64,000 nucleotides of DNA from Adineta vaga (taxonomy: Eukaryota > Rotifera): positions 8,804,001-8,868,000 of the forward strand of contig CP075495.1 in the NCBI GenBank assembly GCA_021613535.1. Reading direction: 5' to 3'. Under the pieces are notes generated by a model that was not told the origin of the DNA, did no database searches, and saw only the letters and a program-made list of their open reading frames with translations. The translations under genes and the position numbers were made by a program. Within the stretch, counting starts at the first letter, position 1. Each line of letters begins with the position of its first letter. This document shows positions 1 to 11,590 of the stretch, piece after piece.

Positions 1-2
1 TT

Positions 3-1155
<1,153 letters not shown>

Positions 1156-4095
1156 TCTGAGACAACAAGAAAAGTAAATAATATTTCCTTCTTTGTTTCT
1201 TCTGTTTCCAGTATCATATATATGTATGACGAGGAAAGATGACATTTCTTTTTTCGTTTCATTTGTTTGTTTGTTTGTTTGTTTTTTAATTCTTCGTTTT
1301 TACCCTTATTTTCTTCTTTAATTGGTCAAAAAAATACACACTCGTCTTCAATTTTTTTCTCGTTTTGAAAAAATAAACCTATCAAGCTGCTTCAGTGGCC
1401 GATGCTGCTGCTGTTGCAAATCAAATCTCGTGTTTCTCTCTCAATCTTTCTTTTTTTAGTTCGGATTGTTTGTACTATAACGAAAGAATAATGGAAAAAA
1501 AAACGAGAAGGACATATAAACTTCTCTTTTTCATCATCAATTCCAGCTGTCGCATACATCATATAAACATACATTTGACATTAGTCTTTCTCAATTTGTC
1601 GTCATTTATGTTTTCCTATGAATACAATAAAAAAAAAACTATCAACATATACTATCAGTCGTTGATGCATCATTATTATCACAAATCGTTGTTTGATTGT
1701 CGTCAGCTTGGTCGATCTTTTCATTTATTCATCTTCATTTTCTTCTTTTTTTTTATGTATTCGATCAAGTCTAGTAGATAATGTTTCAGTGGAGATAGAA
1801 ATTGAAATTTACTTTGAATCAATTTTGCTGTTTAAGGATCAACAAATTTTATTTGAGTTTTCGATCATATCTGATTACAATTGTTCAAATAAGAAGAGCA
1901 TGTGTCGAGTTTGTTTTATTGAAACAGTTCGTTTGGATTTAGACGAATACATATATCAATATTCTCTTATTATTTCTATGCTTAATTGTAAAACGAGAAG
2001 AAAAACTCAGGTAAAGAGGGAGGGAGAGAGAGAGATAGCTAGAAGCAAGAAATGAGATCAAACATATTCAATGTAATCATCATCACCCACGGCAGGACCA
2101 GGCGGCAACACAACAATAACTAATGAATAACATGTCGATTGTATGTGACAACGAGTCAATCTCCTGCTGAGTTTATAGAAAACGTTAGATCCGCTCAATA
2201 CTCAAGGACATAATCATACAAGCAATTTGACTTTTGTGACACTTGAAAATTTCTTCTTCTTCTTCTTCTTCTCTCTTCTGCTTTTTCAAAGACAAACTTA
2301 TTCCGTGTATAGAACTAAATGAATCACAATTGTTAACATATGTATATTTGATTAATTCGTTTTCTCTCCTCTTTCTTGTACTTCGTATTGGACAATTACA
2401 TAAGAAGTAATCTTTTGATGATTGGTTTTTATGAACAAATAGAAACGATAATCATCAAGTTTTGTATATATGTTCGAAGAAGACAAATAAACGAACAGAA
2501 AGAAAGAGCAAAATTGAAATCCAATTCAAATGCAAACGATGTGTAGAAAGAGCAAAACCAAATAATCTATCAAGTGGCGAGAGATGTATGCTTGTGTTAT
2601 TTTTCTTCTTGGATATGTCTTATCAACAATAAAAACGTAAAGTGTATGTATATATGTATGATCGAGTGGCTTTCACGCAACGACAACATTTCGAAATGCT
2701 GCGAATAGAAGTAAATTAAAAAGAAAACACAGACATATTCTCAATTAAATCAATCGTACTGACTTGAACACGTGTTAAAAATGCACGAAGCACTATATGA
2801 AAAAAGAACTACCGACAAAGCTTGCATGAATGTTAGTTTGTTCATTCAAATTATAAAGAAATATATCGACATTTTCCATTGATAGATAAATAGATAGAGA
2901 AGAAAAACTATCTGCTAATCTTTTCTGTTAATCAATAAACATACAAGAAGGAAATGGGCGTGTATGTTCTTTTACAAATGATAATGATAAAGTATATGAA
3001 GCAACAGCGGGGAGAATGAGAAGTGTACACAAACTAACAGCTAATTCCTTGGATATGAGCTTGTTAACACACATATACACACACATACGACGTTGATGAT
3101 GGTAAAGTACACGAATACAAGGGAAAATAAACAAAAAGAAAACGATGTACAAGTCGACAAGTATATCGATTGATTGGCCAACAAATAATTTGTCAAATAA
3201 TCTACGCCCAACAGATAAATCTGTTTACGGTGTCAGTATGTTGAAAAGCAAGGCAAAGGATTTTTTCACTGTTTATTCAATTATATAAATTACTCATTTT
3301 CTCTCAATAGAAAACAAGAACAATACAGAAATGTTATTAGATTCTATATGAACAGATTGACTACAAGGTAATCTTTCTTTAAAGAACTAATCAGAGTTAT
3401 TTACATGATCGTTAAATAGAAATAATCTATTGAAGATGAATACTTTTTTTTTCATTTATTTAAAATGTCAAGATCAATTGCAGTCGATTTCTATTGGACA
3501 ATCGTATTTGTAAACATCTCAAGAATAATATTGCTTTTTCCTTGTGTTTTCTTTCCGTTTATCTACATATATTTGATATACATATATGTTATGAATTTTC
3601 TATACAAGAAAGAGAGACATGCAGTCCCGGAAGGAACATTTTGTTCTCGTTTCAGAAGATGTCGATTAGCAGAATGAATGATGATGAAGATATGATCTAA
3701 TGCGAACAGACGATGAAATGTTGAGCCAACTCGTGCCAAGTGATGTTTGCCAGAACAGAAGTAAAAAAAAGGGAAAAAAGAAACATGTATCAAACATAAT
3801 AGCAGACACTAATCATTAGTTGAGTCGAGTCGATTAGTACTGCTGTGCATTGAAAGAACATTGATGGCAAGAAAAAAAGTCAGAGTAATTTAAGAGTAAA
3901 CAAACAAATAAGACTCTTTTCTTTTCTGTCAAGTAAGATAGCAATGTAGATAGATCATATTTCGAGATAAGTATGATCGAATTCATAAGCAATGAAAAAG
4001 CTCATTTTTTTATTCTTGCTTTTACGATTGGAGAATATAGTAACAAAAAAAATGAACATCTTTTATACACATAAGACGACAACAAAAAATGAAGA
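1156..4095. other. Long gene-free stretch between foxG and RPB7
   Basis: I see no supportable gene in these 2.9 kb. Open frames here are short, start in AT-rich sequence and lack splice-supported continuation. There is a TTC microsatellite around 2256-2273, and purine-rich runs around 2015-2040. The stretch holds the foxG 3' UTR and probably regulatory DNA, as is usual next to developmental transcription factors; the latter is inference. Confidence 0.5.
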
Positions 4096-5165
4096 TTACA
4101 ATACTAAAAAGTAAAAATAAATAAATATAATAAATCATTGAAAGTAGTTTACTTACAGAGATAATCGTCCATCAATGTACCAACGGCAAACTAAAAAGTA
4201 GAGAAAATTTAGAATAAATAGTGAAATATCAAACTGATTTTTATATCTGATTATAAATTCTATTATTATCATGAAAAATATCATATAAATATCATGTGAA
4301 TTATATCGAAAGTTTCCACTATTATGGCATAGGTATTTTCTCTTAAACATACGTACAAAGTCATTTGCATCAACTTGAAGACCAGCAATTTTCACTCGAA
4401 TACCATCATCTGTTTGTATCATAGTATCCTATAGGAATAAGTACACATATGAATATTCAATGAAATAAAGAAAAAGTATGTTCATACATCATCTTTCTTT
4501 TTATAACATGGTGGATTTGCACTTGGATCATATTCCATATCACGGGGAATACTCTAAAGTTATAATATTCTAATCAGAATATCGAATGTTGTTTCATATA
4601 AATACGTACATGACGTGAAATAAAGCATGTTAAAGGACCAATTTTACAAAAAATGCCCATCTAAAATTGAAGAAAACAAATGTGTAGAAGAAATACGTAG
4701 AAGATCGATTTACTTTTGTCACTTGAGTAACGATTGCTTCGACAACTTCATGTTTAAATGGTCGAAATACAATTGCATGATATTTAACTGGAAAAATAAC
4801 ATAACCACGTCCTAGACACAGAAATAAAGCAGTATTTAAATAAGCAATCAGTTAGAATTTGATGTTTTTGTTACCAGGTTGAATTTTACCCACACCGATA
4901 TTGTCTAATGAGGTAACTGCAATAACATAACCATACCTATTCAAATGACAATGTTTCGACGGTAGATAAAGAATATAAATAACTTACTTGCCGATACATT
5001 TTCCTTCAACTTCTTTAAATAACATGCGTCGAACTGTTTTAAGAAGTTGAGGTCCAAAATAACGCGGATGAAGTAATATTTCATGGTCTAAACTAACCTG
5101 AAAAATAAATACACAATAAAATCAAAATTATGAATAAACATGATTTTACTCACATGAAAGAACAT
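4096..5165 (-). CDS. POLR2G: RNA polymerase II subunit RPB7
   Basis: RPB7 forms the stalk of RNA polymerase II with RPB4 and binds nascent RNA. Nine exons give 170 aa (human 172): 5154-5165, 4988-5097, 4875-4936, 4714-4811, 4610-4660, 4488-4553, 4357-4428, 4157-4190 and 4096-4103. Start MFFH is a 4-codon first exon. Recognisable blocks are [15 protein letters not shown], the tip-domain [16 protein letters not shown] and [20 protein letters not shown], then the S1 (OB) domain with [24 protein letters not shown] and ending MDDYL. The last exon has only two coding codons plus the stop, reached through a GTAAGT donor after DDYL. Introns are 46-75 nt apart from a 166-nt one (4191-4356). No oddity in conserved residues. 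It runs convergently with foxG. Confidence 0.96.
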
Positions 5166-5907
5166 TTTTTGATGCTCAGTTGTGTATTAGATTTTTTTCT
5201 ATTACCAAACAAAAGTGAAATTCAATGGAAAATTTATACGTTTTCTTTTCTTCTAGACAACTTCTATCCGTTGGTTAAGAAAAAACTCATTCCTATAGAA
5301 TGGAAGAAGAGGACGCTAGTATATGAACTATGGTCGTTTAAGATTTTCGATATTACATCAATAGATAAAGTTTTTGAATACGTAAAAGAGATAATTGCTA
5401 TATTGTAAATTGGACGACTGATATTTTCTTAGTTTTTAGTCCATTTATAGGGTATGAAGTAAGACTTGTTACAGTTATAGCGCTGGTATTGACTATTGGT
5501 GACACCTACAATGGAATAGAAAAAGAAATTGATTGGAGGTTTTCATCATATAAACAATGGCTTTCATTAATATTCAATTCAATGTATAGTATAATATGTA
5601 AAAATATTTATTTATTTATCTCAATAAAATTACCATTTAATCATTTTGATGTGTCAATTCGTATTCTTAAAGTAATGCACGCTTAATTGTTTCAAAAAAG
5701 TGTATGTAATAAAGTTTATCTTCATATTCAACACACTATTTAACGTGCAAAAGTAATAAAATAACAATCATACTTCACCGATTGATTCTTTCCGTGAGAA
5801 TTGGGTCGTTTTGCTTGATTGTACAAACTAGTATCTATCATTGATCATCTAATACAAATTCTATATATTCTCTTTTAGATTAGTCATAAAGTAAAAGATA
5901 TATAGTC
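5166..5907. other. Intergenic stretch with weak open frames
   Basis: Lies between the RPB7 start and the bc1-subunit start, so it should contain both divergent promoters. Two plus-strand open frames (about 5214-5408 and 5489-5686) have protein-like composition, and an acceptor-like CTTCTAG occurs at 5250-5256, but I recognise no family and no convincing donor/acceptor chain. I do not call a gene. Confidence 0.4.
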
Positions 5908-6304
5908 ATGGATTATTACTTAAACAAAATACCTGGTAAGTGTTTCTATTGCAAATTCTTTCTTCTATATATATATATATATATATGTATATCTGTCTTG
6001 GATAACAAATAGTCTTTGGAAGATTCACTGGTCCTCGACATTTTCAAATCTTCAAGAATGTGTATGACATTTAAACTAATCGCTTAATTCTGTATTTTCT
6101 CGAAAATATTTTTTGTATAGTGCACCATCATTAGCATTATTTGGTACATCAGCAGCTATTTACTTTCTTTATGTCAGTGATTGGAAAGTAACAAATGCGA
6201 AACTGCCAATTTATGGACGTAAATTTGATGAAATGAAACGAGCAGCAATGATCGAGAAACATGGACAACAAGCTGTCGATGAAGGAACAGCTTCTGATGA
6301 TTAG
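5908..6304 (+). CDS. UQCR11: Cytochrome b-c1 complex subunit 10-like protein
   Basis: Probable small single-pass subunit of mitochondrial complex III. Three exons, 5908-5935, 6013-6061 and 6121-6304, give 86 aa. After MDYYLNKIPG the protein reads VFGRFTGPRHFQIFKNV, which lines up with the GPRY...VKN start of UQCR11, then a hydrophobic segment (ALFGTSAAIYFLYV) followed by SDWKVTNAKLPIYGRKF, matching the DW...PYINGKF end of the family. Intron 1 contains a TA run at 5968-5985. Odd point: about 25 extra charged residues (DEMKRAAMIEKHG...) extend beyond the 56-aa human protein. The assignment rests on short motifs and membrane topology; another small inner-membrane subunit is possible. Confidence 0.6.
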
Positions 6305-6575
6305 AGTTCGTAGAAGAAATTTCAATCAGATCGTTTTCTAATCGTTTCATTTTAATTTAGTTATGTCATCTCAACAACAACAAAAATCAATCCATACGAG
6401 CGGTCAATCATTTATAGTGTGTAGAATGACATGCTCATGTAATCCCTATGATTATTTTCTTTCTTTTTCGAAATAGAACACAGTTTGTTTTCTTTTCATC
6501 CATCCTCTAACATTATTTTCTTTTCTTTTATATCCGTACAGATTTCGTTTTTTCAGATGAACCATATTTGATATA

Positions 6576-6716
6576 ATGACTCCAACTGATATATTTCAAT
6601 TTTGCTTTAATTATCCAGCTTTGGTTGTAGCTGTGGTACTTGGTATTATCCTTTGGTCAATGGTTATTATGGTTACTTTAGGTGGTGGTCGAAAGGTAGC
6701 CGAAAAAAGAGAATAG
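6576..6716 (+). CDS. Possible 46-aa single-pass membrane peptide
   Basis: An ATG-to-TAG frame of 47 codons with one clear membrane segment (PALVVAVVLGIILWSMVIMV) followed by a basic tail (GGGRKVAEKRE). The N-terminus MTPTDIFQFCFNYP is uncharged apart from one Asp. It lies 271 nt after the bc1-subunit stop on the same strand, with an acceptor-like TTTTCAG about 20 nt upstream, so it could be the last exon of a small gene or a separate short gene. I do not recognise a family. Support is composition and topology only. Confidence 0.35.
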   Translation: MTPTDIFQFCFNYPALVVAVVLGIILWSMVIMVTLGGGRKVAEKRE

Positions 6717-6881
6717 AACAAAATGATTTTTATTTCAACCTAATTTTCCATTTTTATATAGTAGTTTCTGTTCAAAACGTATGCTATACATTGTGCAATG
6801 TGCTTTTTTTAAATGATTAAAATTCTTTTTTTTTAAAAGAAGTGTCTATCTGTTTGTATTATTGTCCCTTTCTTTTTTAAA

Positions 6882-7329
6882 TTAATATCCAGTATTTCTA
6901 AACGACATTACAGAAGGAATTTGGTTTGGTACATAGTTAAAAGATGTGGGCGCTTTAACCATTTGATGACTAACAGTTGGTTGGGGTATGAAATTATAGG
7001 GAGTTGTTGTAGTTGTTTGAGCAGTAGGAAGTTGAAGTGGTTGTTGAGTATTAAACATAAGATGTGGTGGGATCGATGATTGAATATAACCCAAAGTATG
7101 CATGTTCGGTTGAGGAGGATAAACCATGGTTGTCGTTGTTGTAGGTTGTTGAAGATGATTATGCGTAAAAGTTGTTGTTTGAGTTGATTGTTGTTGTGGA
7201 GCATATGATGCAGCAGGAGTATAGGTTACTTGTTGCTGTGGAAGAAATGTACCATGAAGAGCACATGTAGCTTGTTGTGGTTGTACTTGAGAGTATTGCT
7301 GAGAAGGAATGAAAATTGGCTGAGTTCCT

Positions 7330-7360
<31 letters not shown>

Positions 7361-8163
7361 TTTCTTCTTCTTCTTGATCATCTCCTTCTTCTATTATTTG
7401 TTTTTCTGCTCCTCGGTCGTGACCTGATTTTAAACGAATTAATCTAAGAAAAACTGATGTAGTTCAAAAGAACAATTCGTTGGACTCTTCATACTTAGAT
7501 CGTGTAATAGGTTTTGATTTTCCTAAAAATTTTTCTCGATTAATAATACGAACTTTTTCCGGTGGTACTTCGATAATATTCTCAATAATTTGAGGGGGTG
7601 GGCGACGAACAAACACGCGTTCAATAACCTTCGTTTGAGGTGAACGAAGTCGGTGATATACTCTTTTAACCTTGGGTGGTGGAGTTGGTAATCGATAGAC
7701 TACAGAAAAAGATTTTATGATTTTAATTTTATTATTAACGCGAAAAATAAAAGATTCAATCATACTTTCTCGTAAATGTCGATCATTGATTTTTATAACC
7801 CCAAGTGGTTTACTTAAACTTTCGATATCATCTGTATCATCACCACTCGATGAACATGAGGCTTCTTCATAGATCGGTTGATGATTTGCTTCTATTGGAT
7901 GTTGATAATATTGTTCTGTTTGAGAAACAATACGATTTTGATGTGCAGATTTCGACTTTTGAACGATTGGTCGTTCGCGTGTTACTAATCGTCCAAGATA
8001 TTCGTAATCAGATGGTACAGGAGATCTAAATCAAAATATATTAATAACCATTTAATATAAGAGAATAACGAGAGAGAAACTTCAATGCATTTGTTGCACT
8101 TTGTTGAGTTGATGCTACTGATGATACAGAAGATGAATGGGTTGAATATCTTGACTGCCGCAT
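6882..8163 (-). CDS. Uncharacterised Val/Pro-rich and Gln-rich protein
   Basis: Four exons with consistent phase, 8081-8163, 7766-8025, 7495-7699 and 6882-7443, encode 369 aa. The N-terminus (MRQSRYSTHSSSVSSVAST) is Ser/Thr-rich. A central block of about 70 residues is unusual: short valine/isoleucine segments alternate with proline triplets and basic or acidic residues, for example RLPTPPPKVKRVYHRL, VIERVFVRRPPPQIIEN and IIEVPPEKVRIINRE. This resembles the charged Val/Pro repeats of alveolin- or articulin-type cytoskeletal proteins, but that is only a similarity of style. A poly-Gln run (7328-7360) starts a C-terminal low-complexity tail with many QQ, TTTTT and PQP blocks. No signal peptide or membrane segment. 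The first donor (GTTTCT at 8080) is weak and is chosen because it keeps the frame. Function unknown. Confidence 0.8.
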
Positions 8164-8400
8164 GATAAGCACCGATGAACAAATGAAATATGAGTGATAT
8201 GTTCAAGTTTTTTTTGTCGGTATAAATCACAGGAAAAGAAATCGTAGTTATCGGAAGGTCACATATAGATACGGTCGACTGAACACTCTAATGTATAATC
8301 ATCGTTTATCGATGTCCTTTTCCACACCTTAAGCATGAGTTATGTTTAATTTTCTTTTACAGATATAAAAAAATTAAAGTACCGATCAATTATCTATTTG

Positions 8401-8655
8401 TTAGTGAATAACCATGGTCTGATTAATCATCAACGCAGTCGCTTGGGTAGGTCGTCGTATTGGTAGCGCATTTCGATCTACTCCACAAATAAATGAACCA
8501 TCAGCTACAGTAAAACAACAAACATGACTAATGTCTGGGGGTGGTAATTGTTCTGTGAAGACACAATCTCGTCGTTCAGAAAAGAAACCATCCACACCAT
8601 GTTCCACCCAAAAAAATGTTGTTAGCCGTACTGATGATATTCGTCGTCGTCCATC
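8401..8655 (-). CDS. Possible terminal exon of an unrecognised gene
   Basis: An open frame of 84 codons ends at TAA 8401-8403 and begins at a good acceptor (TTTTTTAG at 8656-8663). It reads ISSVRLTTFFWVEHGVDGFF, then a cysteine-containing part with LPPPDISHVCCFTVADGSF and DRNALPIRR. The composition is protein-like and unlike the surrounding AT-rich DNA. The upstream partner exon was not found: only about 290 nt separate this exon from the start of the next, opposite-strand gene, and the one protein-like stretch there meets a stop before any donor. It may be a remnant, or its 5' exon may lie beyond the neighbour. No family recognised. Confidence 0.4.
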   Translation of the reverse strand, partial: DGRRRISSVRLTTFFWVEHGVDGFFSERRDCVFTEQLPPPDISHVCCFTVADGSFICGVDRNALPIRRPTQATALMINQTMVIH

Positions 8656-8946
8656 CTAAAAAATAAATATTTCTAAACATACTGTGCGAATAGATACAAT
8701 CAAATTGCTTCTCGATCATGATTATGATTTCCTAAGTCATAGACGGATATCATAGGAATCGAATATCAAAATGCAAATTGATTCATGTGTTTAATCATCA
8801 CATCATGTTATTTTCGATTTTATTTATTTTTTCTTATTAATTCGATTCCAATATATTCATCCTTTCATTTATTATTAAACCAAAATAAATATACATGCTT
8901 GTGCTCGAATCCTTTTATTAATAAAAATTTTGCATCTTCCAGATTG

Positions 8947-11155
8947 ATGTATTCTTCTTGTCTCACAAAGAGATTCATCTCACCATACTATTTAAAACAT
9001 CAGTAAAGATATTAATGATTTGTGAATACATATATATATATAAATCAGTTTTATTGAAGGAAATGCTTTTATTCATCGGTACAACCTTATGCTGCTGTTG
9101 AACCTTCACCAGAGAATTTACCAACATTTCTTACTACGGATGTTTTACGTGATCCAAGAAAAAGGTAAATAAGAATGTTCAACCACGATATGCTGATGTT
9201 CTGATCTGATCTATAGCTTTCTTATTTCAGAGCTATTGAATTGTATATGCCATATCACAAGATTTCCTATGAGGAAGAATTAAAAGTTTGTTGATCACAT
9301 TTATACAATATTAGATCAATATTCGTGATAAATATTTTGTTTTGAATAGCTTAAACAACGTCAAATTGAAAGTCGATTTCAAACAGTGGCTAAAACACTC
9401 TTTTATGATCGAGCTCTTCATCCATCAATACGAAAATTAATTCGAACGAATGATGTAAATCTATGTCCTATTCGAGATATTCAACGAGCTGTAAGAGACT
9501 TTTGTCTACATTGAACATAAAACTTTGTTACATTGAATATTTTCATCTTCTATTAGTCTTCAACAACTGAATATCTTACATCGTGTATTGCTGATCTTGG
9601 TAAAACACGTACAGGTGAATTAGCACTTGGTCTCGCTAATCGACCAATTTCAAACGAGTATTCTGGTAAGAAGATTTTGTAATTCTATTTGTGTTATAGG
9701 ATCCTTTTTTTAGCACCGGCTGATGATCGACAGATGATGCTTGTTGTACCTATTGATGATCTTGATATATATAAAAAACGTGATCGATTAATTGTCAAAG
9801 TAGATACAAATATTGTAGTCAATTTATATAAATTCTATGGATTTGTCTTCTAGCATTACCATGATTTTCTTCTAAAAGAAGTAAAAGATGTATCCAGTAC
9901 TGAATATGTGTTGCATCATTGGCGACCAATACGTATTTATACAAATAAAAAAGATGAAAAAATTGTTGTTATTGGTTATTTTGATAGAAAAACGAATAAT
10001 ACTGTAAGACATTTGTTTTTCAAAAATTAATCTTTAATGAATTTCAATATGATAAGGATCGACAAGCTGCTAAAGAACGATTACTTGCATATTTTGAACA
10101 TGGTCCAGGACGAGAATGTCAGATAGAACATTTATATTTTGAACAACGGTTCGTTAAATTTAATCTATTTTCTTCTTGATGATTAATGTTCTCATTTTAG
10201 AACTCAACGCTGGCCAATTATCATCAATGACTCACATTACGAACAAATTATTGGCAATAAAAACCAACCATTTACTTACGATCTGTTTGGAATGAAATTT
10301 GAAGCAAATATGCAATCTTATGGAATACCAAATTTAACGGCTTATGAAGTTACATATGCTGAAATTTTGAAACTATGTAATCTCGATCCAACATCTACAA
10401 TATTTCTTCAATATTTTTCTGATCTTGGTTTGTTTTATTTTACAATATTTATCCAAAAAAAAGTAAGAAAATATTGATATTTTATAGGTGTTCTACCATT
10501 GATTGCTGCACAACATGTTGATCAATGTTATGGACTCGATCCAAGTCCTTTTGCAATAAAAACTGCCATGAAAAGTCAAGAAAAATATCGTATTCATATG
10601 TCTTCTAATTGATTTGTTTTATTATTAGTTTTTCTGTTTATTTTAGCTCATGCACAAGATGTACAGTTTCGAGTTTGTACAACAAAAGATGAGTTTAAAA
10701 TCATATTAACAGCAATTGAAGAGAATAAAAAGAAGAATGCTTCTTTAACATGTGTTTTTGGACCACCAAGAGGCGAACTTGAACGACAAGATTTACGACA
10801 AAGTACTAAGAAATTATACTAGTATATTTTTGTAATACTTATGTACATATTTATAAATTAGATAAAACTATTGTTAATGCTCTACGTGAATGTGACTTCA
10901 TTGATCGATTAATAGTTGTAAATCGTGGAATTAGTCCATCTACTCTACATCTATTGTATAGGTAAATCATTCTCGTTCTAACTGCATAAATTACAGTTTA
11001 AGAATGTTTATTTCTTTTTTAGTTTATCCGGTGGTGAAAGTTCAACTCATAAGATATCTGGTTCACCATTTAAACCTGTACTCATCATTCCATTTGATGT
11101 TCATCCTCGATCTAAACTTTTGCCAGATTTTCTCATGATTTATGAACGTGATTAA
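8947..11155 (+). CDS. TRMT2-like tRNA uracil-5-methyltransferase homologue, catalytic motifs lost
   Basis: Thirteen exons give 508 aa: 8947-9002, 9060-9164, 9231-9285, 9350-9490, 9557-9665, 9714-9814, 9854-10003, 10057-10148, 10201-10427, 10488-10589, 10647-10802, 10862-10961 and 11023-11155. The N-terminus (MYSSCLTKRFISPYY) is basic and Ser/Tyr-rich like a mitochondrial presequence. The TRMT2A/B backbone is clear: PYHKISYEEELKLKQRQI, DRALHPSIRKL, LLAYFEHGPGR, HLYFEQRTQRWP, SPFKPVLIIPFDVHPRSKLL, ending FLMIYERD. However, the SAM loop (D-x-CCGTGTIG in TRMT2A) reads FSDLGVLPLIAA, DPPRAG reads FGPPRGEL, the catalytic-Cys motif YVSCNP reads VVNRGIS, and the final HCE is LPD. The frame is intact with 12 clean introns, so this is probably an expressed pseudoenzyme, perhaps a tRNA-binding protein. 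A decayed pseudogene is less likely. Confidence 0.88.
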
Positions 11156-11590
11156 AGAAAAATAATTGTATTCATATCATATGAATAAAAGTCGCATAGG
11201 AAAATTAGACGAATCTATAATTTAATGCATAGAATTGATCGATGATGTAACAATATTTCTCATTAATATGATTCATAGTCATTCGTAGCATTCGTTCGAA
11301 CTTGAATATCAAATAGGTTTTTATAATTTATTAATGAAGAAGTTATGTCACCACGAAGTATCTTTATACTTTTCTGACAACTAGATGTATGTTATGGGAA
11401 GTTTAGATTGTCTTTAGTTACAGAGTAAATATCTCTATATGCTAACAATCAACAGGAATCTAAATATCAATTAACGAACGTTTTCATCATCTCGACTGTA
11501 TTCGTTAATATTACTCCGATGATATTAAATATCATTAATTTGCTTATTTTTATACTTTTTTTATTAAAAAAAAAGCAAAAAATGAAATTT
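11156..11590. other. Intergenic, convergent 3' ends
   Basis: 435 nt between two convergent genes. It should hold both 3' UTRs; an AATAAA lies at 11184-11189, about 30 nt past the stop of the upstream gene. Nothing else seen. Confidence 0.5.

Noticed and set aside
1395-1781. 128-codon frame beginning with Ala-rich residues
   Set aside because: Starts at GTG, soon becomes Phe/Ser/Tyr-rich, and cannot be joined to foxG in phase.
9060-9164. Protein arginine methyltransferase identity for the 8947-11155 gene
   Set aside because: The methyltransferase-like order first suggested it, but the PYxxxYEEELKLKQ start, the FEHGPGR block and the terminal YER follow TRMT2, not PRMT5.
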